Source of the DNA: JAGORM01 sp964406795
GTDB lineage: Bacteria; Patescibacteriota; Microgenomatia; Levybacterales; GWA1-39-11
Length of the DNA stretch: 33,931 bases
Direction: 5' to 3'
NCBI GenBank assembly: GCA_964406795.1
Contig: CAYOTA010000018.1
Coordinates: 1 to 33,931, forward strand
A program made the position numbers and the translations under genes. Below the pieces are notes generated by a model. It was not told the origin of the DNA. It ran no database searches and was given only the letters and a program-made list of their open reading frames with translations. Each line of letters opens with the position of its first letter. Positions within the stretch are counted from its first letter, which is position 1. Shown in pieces: positions 23,410 to 32,525 of the stretch.

Positions 23410-24696
23410 ATGATTATTGTAGATACAGCATTAGAACAACTCGAAAGAGCTAATACCCCAATTAGAATTGGTATGGTTGGTGCTGGATTCATGGCATCAG
23501 GGGCAGCTCTTACTATCATCAAATATAAAAAAGGGATGAGACTGGTAGCTATTGCTAACAGAGATACAGAAAAAGCAAAACAGACGTTTGAAAAAGCAGG
23601 AGAAAACCACGTGGTAAAAGTTGACACTCTGGAAAGTTTTGACACAAACATTCTGTCCTTCTCAGTGGTAACAACTGACTACAAATTACTTTGTGAATCA
23701 AAAAATATTGACGCAATCCTGGAAATGACTGGTGACGTTGAATTTGGTGCACAAGTTGCAGATTATGCAATCAAACACAAAAAACATTTTGTGTCTTTTA
23801 ACGCAGAGCTATTCGGAACATTAGGCTCTATTCTTAAAAAAAAAGCAGACGAGGCAGGAGTTATTTTTACACTTGCTGACGGAGATCAACCGGTAGTTCA
23901 AATGAATCTGTACAGATTTGTAAAGGGACTTGGGATCACTCCTCTACTTTGCGGAAACATAAAAGGACTCCACGACCCATACAGAACACCTGAAACGCAG
24001 GCAGAATTTGCTGCAAAATGGAAACAAAATCCGGTTATGGTAACATCGTTTGCTGACGGATCTAAGGTTTCATTTGAACAAGCCGTTGTGGCAAATGCAA
24101 CCGGCATGGGAGTGTTAAAACGAGGAATGATGGGTCCAACTATGGCACCGGGAACAAATATAGACAAGTCCGTAGACTTGTTTCCTTATGAAGAGCTTAT
24201 CAAAGGACCTGGAGCAGTTGACTATGTAGTAGGCGCAGTCCCCGGACCTGGAGTTTTTGTTCTAGGAACTATAGATGATCCTACGCAAAAACACTATCTA
24301 AACCTTTATAAATTAGGTGAAGGACCTCTCTACTGTTTTTACACTCCATATCATTTGTGTCATTTTGAAGCGCCTACTACAGTTGCCCGTGCTGTTATCT
24401 TTAAAGATACTGCGCTGGCACCACGTGGACGCCCAACAGTGGATGTTGTAGCGACAGCTAAAAGAGACTTAAAGGCAGGACAAAAATTGGATGGAATTGG
24501 GGAATATGACACATATGGTCTTTGCGAAAACTATGACACAGCAAGATCAGAAAATTTACTTCCCATAGGGCTCTCCCAAGACTGTATACTTATAAGAGAC
24601 ATTAAAAAAGACGAAGTCATAACATTTGATGACGTCACACTTCCAGAAGGAAGATTATCCGATACACTCTGGAACGAGCAAATTGCCAGTTTTTAG
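23410..24696 (+). CDS. DRL-family NAD(P) oxidoreductase with SAF domain
   Basis: A 428-residue protein. An N-terminal Rossmann domain has GMVGAGFMASG (21-31). The middle matches the homoserine-dehydrogenase-like group (COG4091 type) with FVSFNAELFGTLG and LADGDQPVVQMNLYRF. The C terminus (about 350-418) is a SAF domain (TAKRDLKAGQKLD ... GEYDTYGL). The group includes DRL, the DXP-reductoisomerase-like enzyme of Brucella, but most members are uncharacterised and often sit in sugar clusters. Here the position after rfbC suggests reduction of a keto sugar nucleotide, perhaps a branched or rearranged sugar. An isoprenoid role is possible because a polyprenyl synthase is in the window, but it is remote. 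Confidence 0.75.
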   Translation: MIIVDTALEQLERANTPIRIGMVGAGFMASGAALTIIKYKKGMRLVAIANRDTEKAKQTFEKAGENHVVKVDTLESFDTNILSFSVVTTDYKLLCESKNIDAILEMTGDVEFGAQVADYAIKHKKHFVSFNAELFGTLGSILKKKADEAGVIFTLADGDQPVVQMNLYRFVKGLGITPLLCGNIKGLHDPYRTPETQAEFAAKWKQNPVMVTSFADGSKVSFEQAVVANATGMGVLKRGMMGPTMAPGTNIDKSVDLFPYEELIKGPGAVDYVVGAVPGPGVFVLGTIDDPTQKHYLNLYKLGEGPLYCFYTPYHLCHFEAPTTVARAVIFKDTALAPRGRPTVDVVATAKRDLKAGQKLDGIGEYDTYGLCENYDTARSENLLPIGLSQDCILIRDIKKDEVITFDDVTLPEGRLSDTLWNEQIASF

Positions 24697-24708
24697 CTCT
24701 CCCACATT

Positions 24709-26280
24709 ATGAAATATTTAAGATTTTTATTACCTGTGTTATTAATTGTTTTTGTTGTGGGAATTCTTGCCTCAACCCTACGTGGACTCCCAGGTACTCC
24801 TACAAGTGTTGAGCTAAACACGAACACTTGGAGAGAGGCCGGACCGCTAGAACTATCTCCAGAGCGAGGGAGATATGCACTACTTTACTCTGTTGTTGAA
24901 GATAAGTCATTAACCTTCAGTACAGATATTGCAAGATTTGCAACTCCAGATTTAGCTGTAACCGAATCAGGACAATATGCTTCACTTTTTGCTCCTCTGG
25001 TATCATTTTCAATGATCCCAGGATACATAATTGGTAAGAATTTTGGTGCGGCGCAGATTGGTGCGTTTAGTGCAATAGCCGTGTTTGGATTGCTTAATTT
25101 GCTTCTTATTAGATCCATTGCCATGAAACTTGGCGCAAAAGAGTTACCCGCAACTATAGCATCTCTTACTTACTTATTTGCCTCGCCTGCATTCTCATAT
25201 AGCGTTACACTTTATCAGCACCAAATGTCGACTTTTCTGATTCTTTCCGTACTATATATCGTTTTAAGATGGAAAAATTGGCTCTCATTATTCTTCATCT
25301 GGTTACTTGCTGCAGCCTCTATACCAGTCGATTATCCTAACCTCATCTTGATGCTTCCGCTTGCTATATTTGCTACTACAAGAATGCTATGGGTGGAAAA
25401 ACAAGACGCTGGAATAAAAGTAAATATTAAGCCGCTTGCTTTTTTTACACTCATTTCAGCCCTAATCCCTCTTCTTTTTTATATGTGGTTTAGCCAAGCC
25501 TCATATGGAAAACCACTTCAGTTATCAGGAACGCTGACTGCTGCCAGAATTATAGACCAGGATGGAAGAGCCTTTAGCTCACCTGCAATGCAGCAAAAAA
25601 ATATAGATATTGAAATGGAGAAGAAATCCCCTACTGAGCAAAAAACCGCTACTGGATTTTTCCATCCAAGAAGAATTATTAATGGACTTTACGTTCAGTT
25701 TTTAGGTCTGGATAGAGGGATAATTGTATACACGCCAGTTATGCTTTTTGGAATATTTGGCGCAGTGTATTTATGGAAAAGAAATTCAACTGCAGCCACT
25801 CTTATCATCAGTGTAATAGCAATGAATGTTTTACTTTACTCCATGTGGGGAGATCCATGGGGAGGATATGCGTTTGGAGCAAGATATTTAATTCCTTCAT
25901 ATGCCCTCCTTTCAATATGTATTGCATTTATATTAACAAGATTTAATAAAAATTTACTTATATTAATACCTTTCGTACTAATTGCGGGCTATTCTGTTTG
26001 TGTAAACTCTTTGGGAGCGCTAACATCAAACATGAATCCGCCCCAGGTAGAAGTATTGGACTTAGAAAAACAAACCGGCCAAATCCAAAAATACACATTT
26101 GAAAGAAATATAGACTTCCTTAACAAACAAGGTAGTAAGTCCTTCGTATACCAAACTTTGGCTGGATACTATCTCACCGCAGTGCAGTACTATTGGGTTA
26201 TTACGGGAACAATTCTTTCAGTACTAGTAGGACTAACCGCTGCATTATTTATAAAAAAATATGAAAAAAATAGAATATAA
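24709..26280 (+). CDS. GT-C-like polytopic membrane protein
   Basis: A 523-residue protein with about 11-12 membrane helices and a hydrophilic loop after the first one (about 30-75), where GT-C transferases place their catalytic site. A motif rich in Asp/Asn occurs at PVDYPNLIL. The loop from about 275 to 315 contains many charged residues. These traits fit lipid-linked-sugar-dependent glycosyltransferases, though the exact family is not recognised. It starts 12 bases after the oxidoreductase and overlaps the next gene by 20 bases. Confidence 0.6.
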   Translation: MKYLRFLLPVLLIVFVVGILASTLRGLPGTPTSVELNTNTWREAGPLELSPERGRYALLYSVVEDKSLTFSTDIARFATPDLAVTESGQYASLFAPLVSFSMIPGYIIGKNFGAAQIGAFSAIAVFGLLNLLLIRSIAMKLGAKELPATIASLTYLFASPAFSYSVTLYQHQMSTFLILSVLYIVLRWKNWLSLFFIWLLAAASIPVDYPNLILMLPLAIFATTRMLWVEKQDAGIKVNIKPLAFFTLISALIPLLFYMWFSQASYGKPLQLSGTLTAARIIDQDGRAFSSPAMQQKNIDIEMEKKSPTEQKTATGFFHPRRIINGLYVQFLGLDRGIIVYTPVMLFGIFGAVYLWKRNSTAATLIISVIAMNVLLYSMWGDPWGGYAFGARYLIPSYALLSICIAFILTRFNKNLLILIPFVLIAGYSVCVNSLGALTSNMNPPQVEVLDLEKQTGQIQKYTFERNIDFLNKQGSKSFVYQTLAGYYLTAVQYYWVITGTILSVLVGLTAALFIKKYEKNRI

Positions 26281-27895
26281 AAAAAATACGCTGAGTATTG
26301 GAATAAGCAATAATCTTATTTCCAAATTTACAAATTTATTTGCAAAGTATGACTATGCAATATTAATTTTCATACTCACAATAATTTCCATTTTTAGTTT
26401 TTTGATCTACTGGGAAAATGGATTGGGACTTGCCTATAATGACGCTCGCTCGCATCTTGATATTGGAAGACGCGTAGTTGAAGGGCTCAAGCCGGGGCTA
26501 GCTCAGTTAGGATCCGTATGGCTTCCGCTTCCCCATTTACTTATGGTTCCAACTATCTGGAATGACTTCATGTGGCACTCTGGCTTATCAGGCGCGCTTA
26601 TCTCTATGGTGTCTTTTGTGGCCACTGGGTTCATTATTTATATGTTCTTAAAGAATTTGGGAATAAATGCTTTAGGAAGAATTATGGGAGTATTTGTATT
26701 TGTAGCAAATATAAACGTGCTCTATCTCCAGTCAACAGCTATGACAGAACTTCTCCTACTCTCAACTATGACAGCCGGGGTATATGAGTTATTCATGTGG
26801 CAGAAAGAAAACAAGATGATTCATCTAATTTACAGTGCGTTTTGGATAATGCTTGCCACTCTTAACAGATATGACGGGTGGTTCCTTTTCTTCTGGGCGG
26901 CTATGACAATCATCCTATTAGTGTTTAGAAAAAAAGGTTACAAGGCAGCTGAGGGGACATTTCTTTTCTTCTGTACATTAGGCGGTGTTGGAATTATTAT
27001 GTGGTTTTTATGGAACTTGGTTATCTTTAAAGACCCACTCTACTTTGCATTTGGTCCCTATTCTGCCCACGCACAGCAGCTGCAATTAGAAGATGCTGGA
27101 GTTCTTGCATCTAAAAAAGACTTACTACTATCCATCAAAATCTACTTCTACGCACTCATGTTTAACCAATATGGATTGCCGTTTATTTTAAGCATTATAG
27201 GAGCTGTCATGCTTTTCATTGACAGAAAAATAACAACCCCTGTTAAGATTGCTATATCCTCTCTTTTTGCACCATTAGTGTTTAACATTATTGCCTTGTT
27301 TTTTGGATTTTCAGTTCTATTTGTACAGGGAATTAGTGGTGATACATGGTTTAATGTGCGCTATGGAATTATGATGGCACCAAGTATTGCTATTTTTGTT
27401 GGATACTTAATTGGTAAAACTAAAACACTTAGATATCTATTCATTGGACTCATCTTAATGGTTTCCCTTTTTGCTTTTGTAAATAATGATGCAGTAACTA
27501 TAGATGACGCTCGTGTTGGATCTTCACAGAAAAATGTTACTGAAGTTTCAGGCTGGCTATCTGAAAACACCAGAGAAAAAGATGGATTCATTATGATTTC
27601 AGCAGCCTCTCATGACGCTATCATTTTCTCATCCGGTTTGCCCATGAAAAAGTTTATTCATGAAGGAACAGGTGATTATTGGCTTGCAGCATCTTCAACT
27701 CCTGACAGATGGGCAAGATGGATTATTATGAGAACAAATGACATGAATGACGGCACTTTCAAAGCTGTTTCACAAACTGACGCACTTCCTAAGTATAATC
27801 TGGTTGGTAAATATCCATTTGCTGATATTTATGAATTAAAGCCTGAATACTTAAAAACACTTAACACCAAAGCTATTCTCATTCAGCACAAATAA
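26261..27895 (+). CDS. GT-C mannosyltransferase-like membrane protein
   Basis: A 544-residue protein with about 11 helices. After the first helix comes the acidic loop YNDARSHLDIGRRVVEG, then QLGSVWLPLPHLLM, a combination seen in GT-C transferases that use polyprenyl-phosphate sugars; the Asp in NDARSHLD is the likely catalytic residue. The C-terminal 100 residues are extracytoplasmic. It overlaps the previous gene by 20 bases and its stop overlaps an upstream ATG of the next open frame, so translation is coupled. It could transfer mannose or a similar sugar to exported proteins or glycan. Confidence 0.7.
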   Translation: MKKIEYKKNTLSIGISNNLISKFTNLFAKYDYAILIFILTIISIFSFLIYWENGLGLAYNDARSHLDIGRRVVEGLKPGLAQLGSVWLPLPHLLMVPTIWNDFMWHSGLSGALISMVSFVATGFIIYMFLKNLGINALGRIMGVFVFVANINVLYLQSTAMTELLLLSTMTAGVYELFMWQKENKMIHLIYSAFWIMLATLNRYDGWFLFFWAAMTIILLVFRKKGYKAAEGTFLFFCTLGGVGIIMWFLWNLVIFKDPLYFAFGPYSAHAQQLQLEDAGVLASKKDLLLSIKIYFYALMFNQYGLPFILSIIGAVMLFIDRKITTPVKIAISSLFAPLVFNIIALFFGFSVLFVQGISGDTWFNVRYGIMMAPSIAIFVGYLIGKTKTLRYLFIGLILMVSLFAFVNNDAVTIDDARVGSSQKNVTEVSGWLSENTREKDGFIMISAASHDAIIFSSGLPMKKFIHEGTGDYWLAASSTPDRWARWIIMRTNDMNDGTFKAVSQTDALPKYNLVGKYPFADIYELKPEYLKTLNTKAILIQHK

Positions 27896-27929
27896 TGGTA
27901 GAATGCGAGTCTATGCAGAATAACTCGAC

Positions 27930-27935
27930 CATAAT
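27930..27935 (+). promoter_or_regulatory. -10 box of the secreted glycosidase-like gene
   Basis: CATAAT ends 7 nt before the ATG at 27943. It supports the start that directly precedes the signal peptide rather than the ATG at 27895, which overlaps the previous stop. Confidence 0.4.
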
Positions 27936-27942
27936 ACACATC

Positions 27943-29226
27943 ATGCATTTTGTTAAAAAAAGACATTTCATATTTCTAGCAGCAACACTTCTCATAGCTG
28001 TTGGCTTTTCAACCACAAAGCAAGAAACCTCATTTGCGGCAACACAAGCAAGATTTTGGAACATCCAAGCAGTAGATACTATGAAATATTCACGGGACAT
28101 TTCCCGCGAAAAACTCAATGACCCCACCTTTAATCTGGAAATTAACAGGCAAATGAAGGATATTGCAGATGTGGGAGCAACTCACGTAGGCATTGCGACC
28201 CCATATGACGAAGAATTTATTCCAATTCTTAAAAGATGGGTAAAATCAGCCCGCGATCATAACCTTAAGGTCTGGTTTAGGGGAAACTTTTCAGGATGGG
28301 AAGGTTGGTTTGAATACCCTAAGATTACACGTAATGAGCATCTTTCAAAAACAAAACGATTTATTGAATCTAATCCTGAATTGTTTATGGACGGGGATAT
28401 TTTTTCAGCTTGTCCTGAATGCGAAAATGGTGGCCCGGGTGACCCACGTATGAATGGGGACGCACTGGGACATAAAAAATTTCTTATTGATTCCTATAAC
28501 ACATCAACAGCCGCGTTTAAAAAGATTGGAAAAGATGTGCCGTCAAATTACATGTCTATGAACGGAGACGTAGCAAAACTCATTATGGATCCTGAAACAA
28601 CAGTAGCACTTGGAGGGTTAGTCACAGTTGACCACTATGTAAAAACTCCGGAAAAGCTAGATGCAGACATCAAGGACTATGCAAAAAATTCAGGCGGACA
28701 AGTATTCCTAGGTGAGTGGGGAGCGCCAATTCCCGACATTAACGGTAATTTAACTGAGGAAGAACAGGCAACATGGATTAAAAAGGCTGGAGAATTACTC
28801 GCTTCATCCCAAGATTTAGCAGGCTTGTCTTATTGGGTAAATAAAGGAGGCTCCACGCAGCTCTGGAATGAAGATGGCTCAAAACGCAAAGCCGTTCAAG
28901 CACTTAAATCGCTTTATATGCCTGCTCAGATTCAGTTTAAGCTCGTAAATGAAGCTGGTGGGAACATCCCTAATGCGCGCGTTGAAGGGCACGAGGAAAG
29001 TGTATTTAGTGACAAATTTGGGTTAGCTTCACTACCCTATATAGATGACACACGTGAAGTTTCAATTTACGCAAATGGCTATAGGACTAAAGTGTTTAAT
29101 ATAAAAGAGCTTAAAAATGTTTCAGAACTAACTCTGGTGAAAGAACAGGAGAACCTATTATTCAAACTCCAAAAGTTTATTAGGCGCAGTTTTTCATTCC
29201 TCAACGCACCAGTAAGTATTAATTGA
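27943..29226 (+). CDS. Secreted glycoside-hydrolase-like protein
   Basis: A 427-residue exported protein. The signal peptide runs to about residue 32, with cleavage after SFA. Residues 35-325 look like a TIM-barrel glycosidase of the GH-A type: candidate acid/base in CPECENG (Glu159/161) and candidate nucleophile Glu258 in FLGEWGAP. A GLSYWVNKGG strand closes the barrel. Residues about 330-410 form a carboxypeptidase-regulatory-like beta-sandwich (NEAGGNIPNARVEGHE). I start it at the Met at 27943 because the longer frame would put 16 hydrophilic residues before the signal peptide. It may trim or remodel the glycan made by its neighbours. Confidence 0.65.
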   Translation: MHFVKKRHFIFLAATLLIAVGFSTTKQETSFAATQARFWNIQAVDTMKYSRDISREKLNDPTFNLEINRQMKDIADVGATHVGIATPYDEEFIPILKRWVKSARDHNLKVWFRGNFSGWEGWFEYPKITRNEHLSKTKRFIESNPELFMDGDIFSACPECENGGPGDPRMNGDALGHKKFLIDSYNTSTAAFKKIGKDVPSNYMSMNGDVAKLIMDPETTVALGGLVTVDHYVKTPEKLDADIKDYAKNSGGQVFLGEWGAPIPDINGNLTEEEQATWIKKAGELLASSQDLAGLSYWVNKGGSTQLWNEDGSKRKAVQALKSLYMPAQIQFKLVNEAGGNIPNARVEGHEESVFSDKFGLASLPYIDDTREVSIYANGYRTKVFNIKELKNVSELTLVKEQENLLFKLQKFIRRSFSFLNAPVSIN

Positions 29227-29251
29227 CAAACCCATAATAATATACTATAAT
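29223..29251 (+). promoter_or_regulatory. Perfect consensus promoter of the sortase operon
   Basis: TTGACA (29223-29228), a 17-nt spacer and TATAAT (29246-29251): no deviation from the sigma70 consensus. The -35 box overlaps the stop codon of the preceding gene. The predicted start at 29258 gives a pyrimidine-rich leader of about 32 nt with no SD before ATG at 29290. Confidence 0.9.
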
Positions 29252-29289
29252 GCTACTACTCTCCGTTTCTTAACTTTCTTTTTTAAATC

Positions 29290-29886
29290 ATGAAAAAATA
29301 TCTAGTAGTAAGTCTTGTGTTTGCCGCTTTAGTGAGTGTAAACCCCCAGGAGTTTTTTGCCGCCGAAATGCCAGCCTTCTCTACTTGTGTGGCTCCAACA
29401 GGATCTATCAAAGCAAACTATGAATCAGGAATTCATGGGGTTCCGGGAGATACAAATGCATATTCAGGCAAAGACAAGGTATATAAAATTACTGATACAT
29501 ATACACTGCAGTGCTTCTGTCCTGATAATGGAAATGGAATCCAAACGGACTGGGTAAAAGCAGCCGCCTTTTCTTCTGATGAAATTAAAATATATACTAA
29601 CCAAGGATACGTGTACATTCCTGACGGCGCAGCATGGGGATTGGACAGCGCACCATATCTTGCAAAAAACTCCGGTTATTCATGTAAAGGAAACGGATCA
29701 GGAGGATCTTCACCTAGTTCTAGCTCAAGCTCATCTTCAAATGTAGGTGGAGCATCAGCTAGTAATCCAAGTACTGGAAGTGTTTTAGGTTTAGCTAGCA
29801 CAGGAAATAGTCTTTTTGTGTTATCTGTATTCACTGCAGGAATTGCGTCTACCCTTACAGGGTTTGTCATGAGAAAAAAAGTTTAA
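29290..29886 (+). CDS. Secreted protein with LAxTG sortase signal
   Basis: A 198-residue surface protein. It has a signal peptide (about 1-24, cleavage after FFA), a compact domain with four cysteines (Cys33, 75, 77, 132), a Ser/Gly-rich stalk (135-155) and a sorting signal: LASTG (168-172), a hydrophobic helix (174-193) and RKKV at the end. LAxTG is the motif known for class E sortases. The sortase gene follows after 6 bases, so this is very probably its dedicated substrate. The fold of the head domain is not recognised. Driven by a perfect promoter, it is likely abundant at the cell surface. Confidence 0.8.
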   Translation: MKKYLVVSLVFAALVSVNPQEFFAAEMPAFSTCVAPTGSIKANYESGIHGVPGDTNAYSGKDKVYKITDTYTLQCFCPDNGNGIQTDWVKAAAFSSDEIKIYTNQGYVYIPDGAAWGLDSAPYLAKNSGYSCKGNGSGGSSPSSSSSSSSNVGGASASNPSTGSVLGLASTGNSLFVLSVFTAGIASTLTGFVMRKKV

Positions 29887-29892
29887 AGACCT

Positions 29893-30426
29893 GTGAAACA
29901 TATTATTTCATCATTTCTCATAATTTTTGGAATAATCAGTTTACTATTTGGTTTTTATCTAACCTACATTCGCTACTCACCTAAAACTCTCGCTTTTGAA
30001 GGTGTTAGTACTTCTAAAAATTCCACTTATGCTACACTACCCGTCATGATTAAAATTAACTCTATTGGTATTTTGCTTCCTGTAGTGGCATCAGAGATAC
30101 AAAATAATACATGGGAAACTACTAGTGATGGGGTGTCATTTCTAAAAACGTCTGCCAAACCGGGAAGTACGGGAAACAGTGTTTTTTATGGGCATAATTG
30201 GAGCAGTATTTTAGGAAACCTTCCTAAGACAAATATTGGCGATACAATCGAGATAACTATGGATACTGGAAAAAAGCTAATGTATATAGTGGAATATACT
30301 GCGGTAGTGGATCCTACTCAGACATCAGTAGTAAATGATGTGGGTGACGAACGGCTAACTATTTACACCTGTGCGGGATTTCTAGATACGAAGAGATTTG
30401 TGGTAGTGGCCAAACCCACAAAGTAA
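29893..30426 (+). CDS. Sortase
   Basis: A 177-residue transpeptidase with one N-terminal membrane anchor (about 4-26). Catalytic residues are visible: His101 in YGHNW, Cys160 in TIYTCAGF and Arg168 in KRFVVVA. It cleaves the Thr-Gly bond of a sorting signal and links the protein to a cell-wall or surface nucleophile. Start is GTG at 29893, 6 bases after the substrate gene. The LAxTG motif next door suggests class E-like specificity. A short terminator follows at 30501-30521, so the two genes form one transcript. Confidence 0.9.
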   Translation: MKHIISSFLIIFGIISLLFGFYLTYIRYSPKTLAFEGVSTSKNSTYATLPVMIKINSIGILLPVVASEIQNNTWETTSDGVSFLKTSAKPGSTGNSVFYGHNWSSILGNLPKTNIGDTIEITMDTGKKLMYIVEYTAVVDPTQTSVVNDVGDERLTIYTCAGFLDTKRFVVVAKPTK

Positions 30427-30500
30427 GCTCTGCAATTTCTTACATACTACTTACAAAGCTGTGTTGCTTGTGTCCTCATTGATCTATACAATATAGACTC

Positions 30501-30521
30501 TCCACAATTCGTGGATTTTTT
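30501..30521 (+). terminator. Intrinsic terminator of the sortase operon
   Basis: Stem TCCAC (30501-30505) and GTGGA (30511-30515), loop AATTC, followed by six T. The stem is short, but it is the only hairpin plus T-run clearly placed after a gene in this window. Confidence 0.6.
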
Positions 30522-30533
30522 AGTTTAATAATA

Positions 30534-32525
30534 ATGCAGCCTTTTCAAAAGTTTAGTGGGAAGTCTTTTCTTATAGATTTAGCTTGCATTATATTACTAA
30601 CCATTACTTCACTATCTCTTATCTTTTTCTATATATCAGGCGAAATTTTACAAACAGGCTACCCTGACTGGTTGGTTCATGCATTTAGAGTTAAACAACT
30701 ACAGCTTTATGGACTTTCATCATGGGATCATACGTGGTCTAATGGTGTAAGTATTTGGAGATCTTACCAATTTGTCCCTCACTACATAACCCTTTATTTC
30801 TCTGAAATATTTAACGTTTCAATCACCCGCGCCATGGTGCTCCTTACAATTATTCAGTTTATCTTGCTCCGACTTTTCATATATTTATCTTTAAGAGCTC
30901 TTAAGATCCCCGCCATACCTGCATTCTTATGCACACTAATAAGTTTTGATATTCCGCATTACTGGAGGGCGGTAGCCGATTATTCTCTTTTATTTGGTGT
31001 TACATTATTCCCATTATTAATTTTATTATGGACATATTATCTAAAAGGCAAAATAACCTACCTCTTTCCATACATTGTAGGCTTGTTATTTTTTGTTCAT
31101 TTAATGCTTGGATTATATGGATTATTTCTGTTATTAATTGGAATATTGTTCTCACAACGTAAAGTAATTTCCCCTTCTTCCTTCATCCAGTTTTTGATAT
31201 TTACCGTTACTTCGTCTCCCTTCTGGCTCCCAGTAGTAATTAAACAAACTTATTCTTATACAAATAGTATCTACTCGACGGTAGAATTTTACCGGATAGT
31301 ATTAATACCATTCGATTATTTTGGATTAAGTTTGTATTTATTTATTGCATTTTTTGCATCGTTTGCATTCCTATTTCATACGAAAGTTAAAAAAAATAGC
31401 TGGACCTTACCATTGCTTATCGCAACTATTGTGATTCTGATAGGTGTAGTTATAGGTACACAAAATCAACTTCCTAGACTTATTTCACAGACTCAATTTA
31501 TCCGAGGCATATCATATATAGGGATCATGATTATCTTCTGTTTCGCTCCTGTTTTAGCTTACTTATTCCAACTCAAATGGAAAGTTGTAAAAATACTTAT
31601 TGCTGTATTTATTGCGCTAATGTTTGTGGAAAGTATTAACTACACTTCATCTTATGCCCCACCCCCTACTACCCGCAAAGAAGATCCTGTAGCCAAGTTT
31701 TTTAACATACATAAGGAAATTAAAGGAACTAAAAGAGCATGGACACCGTTAATTGATGTATCAAGTTTTTATGGTAGTTCTGACACTTACTATGGCAGCT
31801 CATATAACCAACATTTAGATTCTAATCAGGTTGCAGCCAGACTAAATCAGATCTTAGGCTATCAAACATTGTCTGACAGAATTCCTCAATCCAGCTTAAT
31901 TCGTCTTGAAAATTATATTAACTTAACAGGAATGGAATATCTGTTCTTTGAAGAAAATTCACCTTTTACCCCTACACTTTCTAAATCTACTAATTTTAAA
32001 AACTTTGGGAGAGTGGAAACTTCTACGGGAATACTGCATGCTTTTAGCTACACTAAACCAATTATCAACTCCGCTGCTATAGACAAATCTTTAGAAAATA
32101 GTCTAAAGGGCTTTCCTTTGAGCCTAAATGTTGATAAAATAGAAGATCAAATTTTGTTTGATCAAAAAGTTGAAGAATTTTCTAAGGTTTTAACTCATAA
32201 AAATAATGTTCCGCTGAAAGTTGAGTATCCAAGATCAGATAGTATAACTGTTACTATACCTAAAGAAAATAAATCTAACCTTATTTATGTAAATGAAAGT
32301 TTTGATACAGGCTGGAGTGCATACATTAATAATACAAAACAGAAAATAACGCCCGTTGGTCCCGGTTATATGCTTATTACGCTAACTGGAACACCAGATG
32401 GAATTCTCATCTTAAGCCATAGATGGCCATCCTACTCGTGGATCAGCTGGTTTTTAATAATTTTATTACCGGCACTATTATTAGCTAATAACTATAAAGA
32501 TATTTTGTTTAGTAAATATAAATAA
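30534..32525 (+). CDS. Large membrane glycosyltransferase-like protein with extracytoplasmic C domain
   Basis: A 663-residue protein with about 10-12 helices up to residue 365, then a long extracytoplasmic domain and a final helix (about 635-652). The first loop has YPDWLVHAFRV, an acidic motif in the GT-C position. The C domain contains the segment NESFDTGWSAYINNTKQKI followed by GPGYMLI, resembling the end of YfhO-type membrane proteins involved in lipoteichoic acid glycosylation. It probably uses a lipid-linked sugar outside the membrane. The stop overlaps the next ATG (TAATG), so it is coupled to the BcsA-like GT2. Confidence 0.65.
   Translation: MQPFQKFSGKSFLIDLACIILLTITSLSLIFFYISGEILQTGYPDWLVHAFRVKQLQLYGLSSWDHTWSNGVSIWRSYQFVPHYITLYFSEIFNVSITRAMVLLTIIQFILLRLFIYLSLRALKIPAIPAFLCTLISFDIPHYWRAVADYSLLFGVTLFPLLILLWTYYLKGKITYLFPYIVGLLFFVHLMLGLYGLFLLLIGILFSQRKVISPSSFIQFLIFTVTSSPFWLPVVIKQTYSYTNSIYSTVEFYRIVLIPFDYFGLSLYLFIAFFASFAFLFHTKVKKNSWTLPLLIATIVILIGVVIGTQNQLPRLISQTQFIRGISYIGIMIIFCFAPVLAYLFQLKWKVVKILIAVFIALMFVESINYTSSYAPPPTTRKEDPVAKFFNIHKEIKGTKRAWTPLIDVSSFYGSSDTYYGSSYNQHLDSNQVAARLNQILGYQTLSDRIPQSSLIRLENYINLTGMEYLFFEENSPFTPTLSKSTNFKNFGRVETSTGILHAFSYTKPIINSAAIDKSLENSLKGFPLSLNVDKIEDQILFDQKVEEFSKVLTHKNNVPLKVEYPRSDSITVTIPKENKSNLIYVNESFDTGWSAYINNTKQKITPVGPGYMLITLTGTPDGILILSHRWPSYSWISWFLIILLPALLLANNYKDILFSKYK

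Noticed and set aside
27895..27942. ATG at 27895 as the start of the glycosidase-like gene
   Set aside because: It would add 16 mostly polar residues before a clear signal peptide; a -10 box supports the Met at 27943.
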